The position numbers and the translations under genes were made by a program. From an uncultured Parolsenella sp. (GTDB lineage Bacteria; Actinomycetota; Coriobacteriia; Coriobacteriales; Atopobiaceae), in NCBI RefSeq assembly GCF_934660935.1, contig NZ_CAKUIH010000003.1, forward strand, positions 130,800 to 194,799: a DNA stretch of 64,000 nucleotides, in the 5' to 3' direction. Below, in pieces: positions 16,364-25,021 of this stretch (position 1 is the first letter of the stretch; each line of letters starts with the position of its first letter). The notes beneath the pieces are model-generated. The model was given only the letters and a program-made list of their open reading frames with translations. It did not search any database and had not been told where the DNA came from.

Positions 16364-17596
16364 TTGGTGAGATGGTGGATTCCCTACGCGTCGCTCTTTG
16401 CAACGGCGCTCGTTGTGACGCTGGTAACCACACCGCTCGCTCGGCTCATAGCCACTCGCCTCGGCGCGGTCGATAAGCCCAGTAAGCGACGCATCAACAA
16501 GCGCACCATCCCGCGTATGGGCGGCATCGCGATTTTCCTCTCACTCATCGCAGCCGTCATCCTCCAGTACATGGGGACGATGCACCTTCACTGGCCCATC
16601 GTCTTCATGCCCGGTCGCTTTTCGATCTACAACTACCCGATGCTCGGCCTCGCGTTCCTCGTCATCTTCATGACGGGCGCGCTTGATGACGTTTTCCAGC
16701 TGAGGCCCCTCGCGAAGCTCGCGGGCCAGGTCCTCGCGGCGAGCATCGCCGTGGCTGCCGGCCTCACCGTTGGCACCATCATGAACCCGTTTGGCCCCGG
16801 CGAGCTCGTTCTTGGCTGGGTCGCCTACCCCATCACCGTCATCTACCTCGTAGCCTACGTGAACATCATCAACCTAATCGACGGTCTCGACGGCCTTGCG
16901 TCAGGCATCACGTTCATCTCGTGCTGCACGCTCTTCGTGCTCGCGAACCTCGCCGGCAGGCGCGACGCCGCGGCACTCTCCATCGCTGTCGCCGGTGCCA
17001 CGCTTGGTTTTCTCCGCTACAACTTCAACCCGGCGTCGATTTTCCTGGGCGACTCCGGCTCGCTGCTGCTCGGCTTCTCGCTCGGTACGATCTCGCTGCT
17101 GAACGTCCGCCGCGTCGCCGGCCTCACCACAATCATCGTCCCTCTCGTCATTTCCTTCGTGCCCATCGTCGACACGCTCTCTGCGATCATCCGTCGCAAG
17201 CGCGCGCACGTGAGCGTGGGGCAGGCGGACAAGGGCCACATTCACCACCGCCTCATCCAGGACGGCTATGACCAGAAGCAGGCGGTTCTGCTCATGTACC
17301 TCTGGACGGCAATGCTGTCCGTGGGGGCCCTCATCATGACGCAGATCGAGACCGCGCCGCGCATCGTCGTCTTCTGCATCCTTATTGGCGCGTCATTCGC
17401 GTTCGCCGCGCACCTTCACCTTTTCGATCCGGTGCTGCTTCACCACTACAACCCAAAGAGCGGCGAGGACGAGCTCGTGACTCCCGATGACCCCGCGTTC
17501 GCAGTCGAGCAGGAGCGTCGCGAGGAACATCGCGAAGAACGCCGAGAAGAGCGTCACGAGGCCATCTCGGACCTCCTCCACCACGACGACAAGTAG
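16364..17596 (+). CDS. Undecaprenyl-phosphate sugar-1-phosphate transferase (MraY/WecA/TagO family)
   Basis: About ten to eleven membrane spans. The cytoplasmic loop motifs of the family are present: KRRINKRTIPRMGG after the first span, DDVFQLRPLAKL, NIINLIDGLDGLASG (Asp-rich catalytic motif) and RRKRAHVSVGQADKGHIHHR (the HIHH motif typical of WecA/TagO rather than MraY). It probably transfers GlcNAc-1-phosphate to the lipid carrier for cell-wall polymer synthesis. The 410-residue form starts at TTG 16364 with AAAGG 8 bases upstream; GTG 16367 is an equal alternative. The extreme C-terminus is a charged Glu/Arg/His tail (EERREERHE), unusual for the family. Confidence 0.9.
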   Translation: MVRWWIPYASLFATALVVTLVTTPLARLIATRLGAVDKPSKRRINKRTIPRMGGIAIFLSLIAAVILQYMGTMHLHWPIVFMPGRFSIYNYPMLGLAFLVIFMTGALDDVFQLRPLAKLAGQVLAASIAVAAGLTVGTIMNPFGPGELVLGWVAYPITVIYLVAYVNIINLIDGLDGLASGITFISCCTLFVLANLAGRRDAAALSIAVAGATLGFLRYNFNPASIFLGDSGSLLLGFSLGTISLLNVRRVAGLTTIIVPLVISFVPIVDTLSAIIRRKRAHVSVGQADKGHIHHRLIQDGYDQKQAVLLMYLWTAMLSVGALIMTQIETAPRIVVFCILIGASFAFAAHLHLFDPVLLHHYNPKSGEDELVTPDDPAFAVEQERREEHREERREERHEAISDLLHHDDK

Positions 17597-17775
17597 CGCT
17601 GGCTGCAGGGAAGCCTGCTGGCTGCGCGAGGCCCGCCGGCTGGAGGCACCGCCGTTTGACATTAACCCGGTTTCACGCATATTGAGACATGCTTAAAAGC
17701 CCTATGCATGCGCACTAGCCGACTCGGCTTGACGGCGCAAATAGCTGGCCTCGCGTGTGCGGAACACGTGCGGCA

Positions 17776-17809
17776 CAAAAAAGGTCCGCACGCGCGTTGC
17801 GTACGGACC
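17776..17809 (-). terminator. Intrinsic terminator of infC-rpmI-rplT
   Basis: GGTCCG (17783-17788) pairs with CGGACC (17804-17809), extended by GCACGC/GCGT pairing inside, and is followed on the minus strand by TTTTTTGTG. The 14-nt GTTGCGTACGGACC is duplicated in tandem here (17797-17824). Confidence 0.85.
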
Positions 17810-17854
17810 GTTGCGTACGGACCTTAGACGAGCAATGTGCTTGAGACGAGTAAG

Positions 17855-18220
17855 TTACTCGGCGTCAGCGATGGCCTTCTTGGCGACCTCGGCGAGGGCG
17901 GCGAAAGCAGCCTCGTCCTCGTAGGCGATCTGCGAGAGGACCTTACGGTCGAGATCGACGCCGGCGAGCTTCAGGCCGTGCATGAAGGTGGAGTAGCTCA
18001 TGTCGTTCATGCGGGCGGCAGCGTTGATGCGCTGAATCCAGAGACGACGGATGTCGCGCTTCTTGTTACGACGATCGCGGTACTGGTACTGCAGGGAGTG
18101 CTGGACCTGCTCCTTCATGCCGCGGAAGGTGCGGGAGGAAGTGCCGTAGTAGCCCTTGGAGAGCTCCTTCAGGGTATTACGCTTCTTACGACCGGCGACA
18201 GCGCGCTTGACTCGTGCCAT
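17855..18220 (-). CDS. rplT: 50S ribosomal protein L20
   Basis: 121 residues, normal length. It starts ARVKRAVAGRKKRNTLKELSKGY and has the conserved YRDRRNKKRDIRRLWIQRINAA segment. L20 binds 23S rRNA early in 50S assembly and in Bacillus represses the infC-rpmI-rplT operon through the leader; a matching leader is present upstream here. It is last in the operon. Confidence 0.98.
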   Translation of the reverse strand: MARVKRAVAGRKKRNTLKELSKGYYGTSSRTFRGMKEQVQHSLQYQYRDRRNKKRDIRRLWIQRINAAARMNDMSYSTFMHGLKLAGVDLDRKVLSQIAYEDEAAFAALAEVAKKAIADAE

Positions 18221-18265
18221 GTGTGATCAACTCCTAGTGAAAAAAGACAGGGCTTGCGCTGCGCG

Positions 18266-18460
18266 CTACTTGCCCATGCGGGACGAAACGACCTTGACGT
18301 CGGCGGGGGCGAGCTCGGTCTCCTGGCGGAAGCCACGAATGCGCTTGGGCGACTTCTTGGTGAGGATGTGGCTCTTGAAAGCCTTGGCGCGCATGATCTT
18401 GCCGGTGCCGGTCTTGCGGAAACGCTTGGCCGTACCCTTGTGCGTCTTCATCTTGGGCAT
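18266..18460 (-). CDS. rpmI: 50S ribosomal protein L35
   Basis: 64 residues, the usual size, with KMKTHKGTAKRFRKTGTGK at the N-terminus and the family KSPKRIRG region. It starts one base after the infC stop codon, so it is translationally coupled, and is followed 45 bases later by rplT. Confidence 0.98.
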   Translation of the reverse strand: MPKMKTHKGTAKRFRKTGTGKIMRAKAFKSHILTKKSPKRIRGFRQETELAPADVKVVSSRMGK

Positions 18461-18461
18461 G

Positions 18462-19040
18462 CTAGTTCTCCTTCGTATCCTTCTCGTCTGCCACTGCGGC
18501 CTTCTCGTCGAAGGCGCCCTTGATCGGCGCGACGAGCATGTGCATGTTGCGGCCTTCCATCTTGGGCTGGCTCTCGACCGTGGCGTAGGGCTTGAGGTCC
18601 TCCGTCAGGCGCTCGAGCACGTTGAGACCCTGCTCGGGATGAGCCATCTCACGACCACGGAACATGATGGTCACCTTCACGCGCGCGCCCTTCTTGAGGA
18701 AGCGCATGACGTGACCCTTCTTGGTCTCGTAGTCGCCGGTGTCGATCTTGGGACGGAACTTCATCTCCTTGACCTCGACCTTGGCCTGGTTCTTACGAGC
18801 CTGCTTGGCCTTGATCGCCTGCTCGTACTTGTACTTGCCGTAGTCCATGACCTTGCAGACGGGCGGCTCCGCGTTGGGGGCAATCTCGACGAGGTCGAGG
18901 CCCTGCTCGGAAGCGATGCGCTGCGCGTCACGAACGCCGAAAAGACCCAGCTGAGAGCCATCGACACCGATAAGACGGCAGGAACGAGCAGTGATCTCCC
19001 CGTTAATACGGGGACCATCGGATTTGGCTATCTTACACAC
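18462..19040 (-). CDS. infC: Translation initiation factor IF-3
   Basis: Binds the 30S subunit and controls start-codon selection. Conserved segments: RINGEITARSCRLIGVDGSQLG at the N-domain start, the linker NAEPPVCKVMDYGKYKYEQ and the C-domain KEMKFRPKIDTGDYETK. The start is unclear. GTG 19040 is the nearest standard codon, but its first base is the last G of the Shine-Dalgarno AAGGAAGG. An ATA at 19031 sits 8 bases after that site and gives the family-like N-terminus (M)AKSDGPRING. IF-3 genes often use rare start codons for autoregulation. Open frame continues to 19154 but overlaps the leader attenuator. Confidence 0.93.
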   Translation of the reverse strand: MCKIAKSDGPRINGEITARSCRLIGVDGSQLGLFGVRDAQRIASEQGLDLVEIAPNAEPPVCKVMDYGKYKYEQAIKAKQARKNQAKVEVKEMKFRPKIDTGDYETKKGHVMRFLKKGARVKVTIMFRGREMAHPEQGLNVLERLTEDLKPYATVESQPKMEGRNMHMLVAPIKGAFDEKAAVADEKDTKEN

Positions 19041-19116
19041 CTTCCTTTCGTTGCGGTGTGCCTGGTGGGGGGCACCTCGCCGCGGTTGCGGCTTGGCCCT
19101 TGTGGGCGCCACCGCA

Positions 19117-19195
19117 CGAAAAAACCGGAGCTGCGACATGTGCAGCCCCGGCAAGATTCAGGTAAATCGCTCCTATGATCTGAGCGTATCTTCCT
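19117..19195 (-). promoter_or_regulatory. infC-operon leader attenuator (L20-leader type)
   Basis: In the untranslated leader of infC the minus strand reads a perfect hairpin CCGG-GGCTGC / GCAGCT-CCGG (19151-19125) followed by TTTTTT (19124-19118), an intrinsic terminator about 80 bases before the start codon. No minus-strand gene lies just upstream that it could terminate. In Bacillus the same operon is controlled by an L20-dependent leader terminator, so autoregulation is the likely role (inference). Confidence 0.75.
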
Positions 19196-19593
19196 TTGTC
19201 TGACCAGACAGCTGCCCGTGGCGCCGTTCAGGTGGGGTCATAAGCTCTGACCCACTTCGAATTGAGGCCGTCTGGCCACAACGGTTATGTAGTATGCCAC
19301 GCATTCACAAGACGCGCAAGCACAAAGTTGAGCGCGCCCTCAAATGTGAAGGTCTCCACATAGCGCGCGCTCGCACGACGGAAAGTATGGGGGCTTCCAC
19401 ATGGCGAACGTTCGCGAGACGAGCGGCTTGTCCGCAGCGCATTTGCCGAGCGATTCCCACAATACGTCTTACCGAGCGCCGCTGCAAAACGGCACGCCAA
19501 CGTGCCAAGAAGACGTCGTTCCCTCGCGCGGTAATCTTGTCCGCAACCTCTGCCATACTACGTCATAGGCGAATTACGAGGAACGAGGGATTC
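19196..19593. other. Intergenic region between infC leader and the rRNA methyltransferase gene
   Basis: Divergent promoter region of about 400 bases. It contains an imperfect hairpin (GTGGGGTCA with TGACCCAC, 19233-19256) and open but non-conserved frame. TTGTCC near 19546 could be part of the plus-strand promoter. Confidence 0.35.
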
Positions 19594-20679
19594 ATGACCA
19601 GGGGCTATCAAGGCAAGAGCGGATATCAGGGCGCTGGCTCGCGCAGGCGTGGAAGCAAGCGCGGCAAGTCCGCAGGCAGGCAGGACGCACGCCCCCGCGA
19701 GCCCAAAGCCATTCCCGAGCCGCAGGAGCTAGATGCCGAGCTTGGCCTCCCCCTCCACCTCATCGAAGCCGTTCGCTGCCAGTATGGTGAGGAGGCAATG
19801 CGCATCGAGGCAGGGTGGGCATGCAGCCGTCGCGTGACCTTGCGCGCCAACACGCTCCTCGCCAGTGCGGAGCAGGTCGCCGGCGACCTTGATGCGGCTG
19901 GCATCGCCTTCACGCGCGTGCCTTGGTACGAGGATGCCTTCGTCCTGGCAGACGGAGCGCGCGAACGCGACCTCTGGGATCTCGATTTGTATAAGCAGGG
20001 CAAAATCTACCTGCAAAGCCTTTCCTCCATGCTGCCCCCTCTCGCCCTTTCGCCGCGCGCCGGGGCAGATATCCTCGACATGTGCGCGGCCCCCGGTGGC
20101 AAGACCAGCCAGATGGCAGCGCTCGCTCCCGGTGGGGATGGAGTCCGTGCCGCACGTGCGACGGCTTGCGAAGTCTCTAAGCCACGCGCCGAGAAGCTCG
20201 AACACAACCTTGCTAAACTTGGAGCAAAGAACGTCCAGGTCATGCGCACGGACGCGAGCAAGCTCGATGATTGGTTCTCCTTCGACCAGATTCTGCTCGA
20301 CGCGCCCTGCACGGGTTCCGGCACCGTCCATGTACAGGACGACCACGCGGCGCGATACCTCACGCCGGCCCTCGCGAGTGGCGTCGAACGTTCGCAGCGC
20401 GCCCTTATCGACAAGGCGCTTCGCGTACTCAAGCCCGGCGGAGAGCTCGTCTACTCAACCTGCTCCGTGCTTGCGCGCGAAAACGAAGACGTGGTTAGCT
20501 GGGCGCTCTCACGTCACAGGGATTGCGAGCTGGTTGGCGCCGGCTTGCCCGCCAGCGCACTTGGGTCAGAGGAGTTCTCCGTGCCCACCCTGCCATGCGA
20601 GCTGGACGGTGCCCTCACGGTATGCCCGAGCGATTTGTTCGAGGGATTCTTCCTGGCTAAGATTCGCAAGCTTGGCTAG
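19594..20679 (+). CDS. RsmB/RsmF-type rRNA m5C methyltransferase
   Basis: SAM-dependent RNA cytosine-C5 methyltransferase, 361 residues. After a basic Gly/Arg/Ser-rich N-tail it shows the NSUN hallmarks: the SAM loop LDMCAAPGGKTSQMAAL, the motif LLDAPCTGSG with the releasing Cys, and the motif YSTCSVLARENEDVV with the nucleophilic Cys. ATG 19594 has GAGG/GAGGG just upstream; the frame is open to 19294 but is not conserved there. The length is shorter than E. coli RsmF, lacking most of the C-terminal PUA-like region. Exact rRNA target unknown. Confidence 0.88.
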   Translation: MTRGYQGKSGYQGAGSRRRGSKRGKSAGRQDARPREPKAIPEPQELDAELGLPLHLIEAVRCQYGEEAMRIEAGWACSRRVTLRANTLLASAEQVAGDLDAAGIAFTRVPWYEDAFVLADGARERDLWDLDLYKQGKIYLQSLSSMLPPLALSPRAGADILDMCAAPGGKTSQMAALAPGGDGVRAARATACEVSKPRAEKLEHNLAKLGAKNVQVMRTDASKLDDWFSFDQILLDAPCTGSGTVHVQDDHAARYLTPALASGVERSQRALIDKALRVLKPGGELVYSTCSVLARENEDVVSWALSRHRDCELVGAGLPASALGSEEFSVPTLPCELDGALTVCPSDLFEGFFLAKIRKLG

Positions 20680-20726
20680 CCCCGTAGGCTAGCCCTGCAC
20701 GTAACTAGCAAGGCGAACGATCGGCC

Positions 20727-21224
20727 CTAAGCCTCATCTGCCATGTCGTGGCCACGCGCCTCGAACATCGAGACGATCTCATCGGGCGTGGAGTCGAGCG
20801 CACACGCGAGCTCCTCGAGGGACCTACGCTGCGCCTCCCTCAGCACGCGCGACATGAACGTACTGGGCTTTTTTCCCTCAGCCTCCGCAGCGGCAATGCG
20901 CTGGCGCATGGTCTTGACCACACGAACGGAATCCGGCACGCCATTCTTGAGAAGTGCCTTAAAGTGCTTCTCCTCGAGACCAGAATTACGATCAGTGAAA
21001 TCGTCGCAGGTCAAATCGTCGTAGCCCTCGATGACCGCAAGAGCGTCCTCACGACTCACGGGAGGATGAAGCTTGTCTGCCTGGGCCTGGGGATACAGCA
21101 GCTTCGTGGTGCTGCGTCCGTCACCAGCCTCAAGGACGAGTACGGGAAACGGCGAATCCTCGAAACCGACAACCGTGCACAGGCCCTGACCGGGATGCAT
21201 GACACGCTCCCCAATTGCAAACAT
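20727..21224 (-). CDS. CarD-family RNA polymerase-binding regulator
   Basis: 165 residues. The N-terminal RNA polymerase-interacting domain starts FAIGERVMHPGQGLCTVVGFED; the C-terminal helical DNA-binding domain includes RVVKTMRQRIAAAEAEGKK. CarD-type proteins stabilise open promoter complexes, notably at rRNA promoters in mycobacteria. ATG 21224 is selected because GGAGG lies 6 bases upstream and homology begins there; open frame upstream to 21377 encodes low-complexity Arg/Leu/Ser sequence from a DNA repeat in the leader. Confidence 0.9.
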   Translation of the reverse strand: MFAIGERVMHPGQGLCTVVGFEDSPFPVLVLEAGDGRSTTKLLYPQAQADKLHPPVSREDALAVIEGYDDLTCDDFTDRNSGLEEKHFKALLKNGVPDSVRVVKTMRQRIAAAEAEGKKPSTFMSRVLREAQRRSLEELACALDSTPDEIVSMFEARGHDMADEA

Positions 21225-21269
21225 ATCAACCTCCACGAAAGGTTCGCACTCGCTAACCTCGACAGGCGT

Positions 21270-21328
21270 CCGGCTCAACCGGTTCAAACGACCCAGCCGG
21301 CTAAACCGAGTAAATCGGCTAAACCCTA
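21270..21328 (-). repeat. Repeated GGTTTAGCCG-like units in the carD leader
   Basis: Three to four copies of a roughly 10-12 base unit (minus strand GGTTTAGCCGA, GGTTTAGCCGG, CCGGTTGAGCCG) lie between an extended -10-like TGATACTAT (minus, about 21336-21328) and the carD ribosome-binding site. They could be protein-binding sites or a repeat tract in the 5' UTR. Confidence 0.45.
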
Positions 21329-21686
21329 TAGTATCACTACGATTCTGTATAACCGCAGGTAAATTCACAGTCGGCATGAGAATCCCCTGCGTAAGAAGTT
21401 GATGGTACGGTGCCGCGCCGAAGGTCGGAGCGCGGCGGGAGCGGCCCGCAGGCCGCGCGGTCCAGCGAGAAGGGCCAACTGCCCCGCCATGAGCTCACAG
21501 CAAGCGCATGCATGTTTATGCATATAGTTGGCTTAGCACTCCCATACATGTCATTCTGTATGACGAGTCCGCCGCATCACGAGAAGTCGAAACGTTGGCG
21601 AGCACTTATCGGCTTTAAGCGTGTCGTCGGGCATTCCTGCCGGGCATTCTGTATACTCTTGTCCGTCGCGCGGACAGCGCGTTCAA

Positions 21687-21772
21687 GCCCGAGTGGTGGA
21701 ATGGCAGACACGGAGGTCTCAAAAACCTCTGGGGGAAACCTCGTGCGAGTTCGACCCTCGCCTCGGGCACCA
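21687..21772 (+). tRNA. tRNA-Leu (CAA)
   Basis: Class II tRNA with acceptor GCCCGAG/CTCGGGC, a long variable arm (TGGGGGAAACCTCGTG region), anticodon loop CTCAAAA (anticodon CAA, codon UUG) and encoded CCA. TATACT at 21652-21657 is a good -10 for it. Confidence 0.96.
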
Positions 21773-21779
21773 AGAATTC

Positions 21780-21813
21780 GGCCGGCCCCGCGCATTGCGA
21801 GGCCGGCCTTTTT
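21780..21813 (+). terminator. Intrinsic terminator after tRNA-Leu
   Basis: GGCCGGCC pairs with GGCCGGCC across the CCGCGCATTGCGA loop, followed by TTTTT. It lies 8 bases after the tRNA. Confidence 0.9.
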
Positions 21814-21921
21814 CATTGTGTCTATGCCCAAACGCGCCCAGCGAAGGCGGGCGCTCGGCCACGCTCGCCGTAAGCCGTCGCTCGGCCGCAACTGGCGCAA
21901 ACCAGCCTCAGCCGCCCGCCG

Positions 21922-22617
21922 CTAGCCCACCCATCGCAGGTAGGGGTTGTGCCCGAGTTCCCAGCTCATCGTGGTGTCGTCACCGTGGCCGGGAAGCAGA
22001 TGCGTCGACGGCGGAATCTCGTCCGTCGCGCGGCGCAGGGAGTCGAGCATGGCGGGCATATCGCCGCCACGAAGGTCCGTCCTGCCCACGCTACCGGCGA
22101 AGATGGTGTCACCGGTAAAGCAGATCCCCTCGGCATCGCCCTCGCCCACGAGCAGAATGCCACCCGGGGTGTGGCCGGGCGTCGAGAGGACGCGGAACCT
22201 CGCCGCGCCAACGCCTACGACGTCGCCAGCCTCAAGCAGGATATCCGGCTTAGGCGCGTCATCGTCATAGTTCGCGCCAATCGATAGCTCGCGCTTGGCA
22301 TGCATCGCGGCATCGGAGTCGGCCGCGGAGATGGCGAACTTCGCGCCCGTAGCCTCGACCAGTCCAAGCACGCCGCCCACGTGATCCACGTGCCCATGCG
22401 TGGCAACCACCAGGTCGACCGGCACGTCGAGCTCCTTGGCGATAGTGGCGCCCATATTGGCAGGGTCAACCACAAGCGCGCGACCCTCGCTCACCACGGC
22501 ATAGCAGTTGGTCGAATGCATGCCGACCTCGACGTGGAAAAGCATGACCTCGAGCCTGCCAGACTCCACGGCCTCGACGCCATCCAGTCCCATAGCGCCC
22601 GCATTGTAGATGCCCAT
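21922..22617 (-). CDS. Metallo-beta-lactamase-fold hydrolase (glyoxalase II-like)
   Basis: 231 residues with the metal-binding motif THGHVDHVGG (HxHxDH), a downstream STPGHTPGG histidine, the FTGDTIFAGSVGRTD aspartate and the C-terminal LLPGHGDDTT histidine, all of the YcbL/glyoxalase II-like subgroup. It probably hydrolyses a thioester or related small molecule; the substrate is not evident. ATG 22617 has GGGAGGAG upstream and lies 5 bases after the rel stop, so it is last in the recJQ-rel-MBL operon. Confidence 0.88.
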   Translation of the reverse strand: MGIYNAGAMGLDGVEAVESGRLEVMLFHVEVGMHSTNCYAVVSEGRALVVDPANMGATIAKELDVPVDLVVATHGHVDHVGGVLGLVEATGAKFAISAADSDAAMHAKRELSIGANYDDDAPKPDILLEAGDVVGVGAARFRVLSTPGHTPGGILLVGEGDAEGICFTGDTIFAGSVGRTDLRGGDMPAMLDSLRRATDEIPPSTHLLPGHGDDTTMSWELGHNPYLRWVG

Positions 22618-22622
22618 GCCAG

Positions 22623-25016
22623 CTATCTCCTCCCGTGAATCGAGCTCGCGCCCTCACCGGGCATGATGCGCCTCGCGTCATAGACAGAGGGCACGCGGCC
22701 GATCGTGGCAAGCAGCGTGTCGAGCAGGTTCGCGTCGCTGATGGCGATGAGGAAGCGGAGCTTCGCCACGCCATGCGAGTTGGTGTTCGTCGCGGCGGAA
22801 AGGATGTTGCCACCCGCGTCTCCCACGGCGATCGTAACGTCCTTGAGCAGGCCCATGCGATCCGTCGCCTCGACGACGATCTCGACCTGGAACTGCGTGG
22901 CGCCGGAGGTATCCCACTCGACGTCGATCATGCGCTCCGGGTGAGCCATGAGACCCTTCACGTTGGGACAGTTCGCACGGTGGACGGACACGCCGCGGCC
23001 ACGCGTGATGAAGCCCACGATCTCGTCGCCTGCGACGGGGTTGCAGCAGTGCGCGAGGTGGACGAGGAGGTCCGCGTCACCCTTGGCAACGACGCCGCAG
23101 CTCGTGCGCTTGCGACCGTCGCCTGGCTTGCGACCGCGTGTGGCGCGCGTCTGCTTGTTACCGACCATCGGCACGTCCGCCTCGAAGAACTGCTGGCGGG
23201 CGGCGTTGGCCTCGGCGTTCGCCTTCTGCTGGGCGGCGAGCACCTCCTCGGGCGAGCCCTCCTCAAGGATGGCCTCGACCTTGTTGGCGACGGACTTGGC
23301 AGTGAGCTTGCCGTTCGCGATAGCGGCGAACATGTCGTCCGTGGTCTTGAACGACTGCGCCTCGGCGGCGCGGTTGAGCGCCTTGACGCTCCTCGGCGTG
23401 GAGATGCCATAGCCACGCTTGCGCAGCTCGCGGGCGAGTTCGCCGCGTCCGGACTCCGCATCGTCAGACTTGGTCGAGGCGGCGAAGTACTTGCGGATCT
23501 TGGCGCGCGCGGAGGGCGTGGCTACGATGTTCATCCAGTCGCGGCTGGGCTTGGAGTTCTTGTTGGTGAGGATCTCGATGCGGTCACCCGTGGCAAGCGG
23601 CGTGGTGAGCGAGACCACGCTGCCGTTCACCTTGGCGCCCACGCAGTGGTTGCCCACCTCGGTGTGCACCTGATAGGCGAAGTCAAGCGGTGTGGAACCC
23701 GCACGCAGGCTCATGACCTCACCCTTCGGCGTGAAGACGAAGATCTCGTCGCCAAAGAGGTCGACGCGCAGGTCCTCGAGGAACTCGTGCGGGTCAACCA
23801 TGTCGTCCTCGACCGTCCAGTCGAGGCTGCGGCGGATCCAAGAGATCTGCTTGTCGACGCTCTTGTCGTCCTGGCTCATGTTGCCCTGCGAGTTGCCGGC
23901 GCGCTTGTAGAGCCAGTGGGCGGCAATACCGTACTCGGCCTGCTCGTGCATCTCGCGCGTGCGAATCTGAATCTCGATGGGGCGCGCGTCCGGGCCAACC
24001 ACCGTCGTATGGAGCGACTGGTAGCCATTGGGCTTGGGCGTGGCGATGTAGTCCTTGAAGCGGCCCGGCAGCGGATGCCAGAGCGAGTGGACGGCGCCAA
24101 GCGCGCTGTAGCAGTCACCCACGGTGTTGAGGATGACGCGCAGGGCGATAAGGTCGTAGATGTCCGAGAACTCCTTGCCCTTGCGCTTCATCTTGAGGTA
24201 GATGCTCCACAGGTGCTTCGGGCGTCCTGTGATCTGGATGCCGTCAAGACCGACGCGGCGAAGCTCGTCAGTGAGGGTCTTGATGGCCTCCTCGGTGTCA
24301 CGTTCGCGCTGGTCGCGAGAGTCCTGCACCATGCGGGCGATGCGCTGGTACTCCTCGGGCTCGAGGTAGAAGAAGGCAAGGTCCTCGAGCTCCCACTTGA
24401 TGGAGGAGATGCCGAGACGGTCCGCGAGCGGGGCGTAGACGTCCATCGTCTCGTGGGCCTTGAATACGCGGCGATCGGGCGGGAGGGCGGCTAGCGTGCG
24501 CATGTTGTGCAGGCGGTCCGCGAGCTTGATGATCACGACGCGAATGTCGCGGCTCATCGCGAGGAACATCTTGCGCAGGTTCAGCGCCTGCTTGGCGTCC
24601 ATCGAATCGACTTCGATGGACGTAAGCTTCGTGACGCCGTCGACGAGCTCGGCCACCGTCTCGCCAAAGAGCTCGGAGAGGTCCGAGAGCGTGGCGGGCG
24701 TGTCCTCGACCGTATCGTGGAGCAGGGCCGCGCAGATGACGTCCTCGTCCATGCGAAGGTCATGCGCGAGGATGAGGGCCACCTCGACGGGATGGTTGAT
24801 GTAGGGCTCGCCGCTCCTGCGCCTCTGATCGCGATGGAACTCGGCAGCGAAGCGATAGGCCTCGTCGACCTTGGCCATCTCCTCCGGAGTGAGGTAGCGC
24901 GAGCAGGTCTTGCGCAGCAGCGGGTAATCGTCCGCGCCGACCTCCGGCGCGCCCTCGGGCGGAGCGGTAACGTGTCGCTCGACATCCGTCGAGGCCTCGT
25001 GCTTGGTGTCAGCCAT
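22623..25016 (-). CDS. rel: Bifunctional (p)ppGpp synthetase/hydrolase
   Basis: Stringent-response enzyme of 797 residues with the full Rel/SpoT layout. The HD hydrolase domain has YINHP and HDTVEDT intact, so hydrolysis is expected. The synthetase domain has RFKDYIATPKPNGYQSLHT, whose RxKD form marks bifunctional Rel enzymes. A TGS domain follows (EIFVFTPKGEVMSLRAG), then the helical and zinc-finger-like region with CCNPVAGDEIVGFITRGRG, and a C-terminal ACT domain (last about 75 residues). ATG 25016 is chosen for GGGGAG 8 bases upstream; a GTG at 25025 overlaps the recJQ stop. Coupled to the recJQ gene upstream. Confidence 0.95.
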   Translation of the reverse strand: MADTKHEASTDVERHVTAPPEGAPEVGADDYPLLRKTCSRYLTPEEMAKVDEAYRFAAEFHRDQRRRSGEPYINHPVEVALILAHDLRMDEDVICAALLHDTVEDTPATLSDLSELFGETVAELVDGVTKLTSIEVDSMDAKQALNLRKMFLAMSRDIRVVIIKLADRLHNMRTLAALPPDRRVFKAHETMDVYAPLADRLGISSIKWELEDLAFFYLEPEEYQRIARMVQDSRDQRERDTEEAIKTLTDELRRVGLDGIQITGRPKHLWSIYLKMKRKGKEFSDIYDLIALRVILNTVGDCYSALGAVHSLWHPLPGRFKDYIATPKPNGYQSLHTTVVGPDARPIEIQIRTREMHEQAEYGIAAHWLYKRAGNSQGNMSQDDKSVDKQISWIRRSLDWTVEDDMVDPHEFLEDLRVDLFGDEIFVFTPKGEVMSLRAGSTPLDFAYQVHTEVGNHCVGAKVNGSVVSLTTPLATGDRIEILTNKNSKPSRDWMNIVATPSARAKIRKYFAASTKSDDAESGRGELARELRKRGYGISTPRSVKALNRAAEAQSFKTTDDMFAAIANGKLTAKSVANKVEAILEEGSPEEVLAAQQKANAEANAARQQFFEADVPMVGNKQTRATRGRKPGDGRKRTSCGVVAKGDADLLVHLAHCCNPVAGDEIVGFITRGRGVSVHRANCPNVKGLMAHPERMIDVEWDTSGATQFQVEIVVEATDRMGLLKDVTIAVGDAGGNILSAATNTNSHGVAKLRFLIAISDANLLDTLLATIGRVPSVYDARRIMPGEGASSIHGRR

Positions 25017-25021
25017 GGGGC

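Noticed and set aside
21337..21549. Small minus-strand ORF upstream of carD
   Set aside because: No ribosome-binding site, mixed composition, and it overlaps the likely carD promoter.
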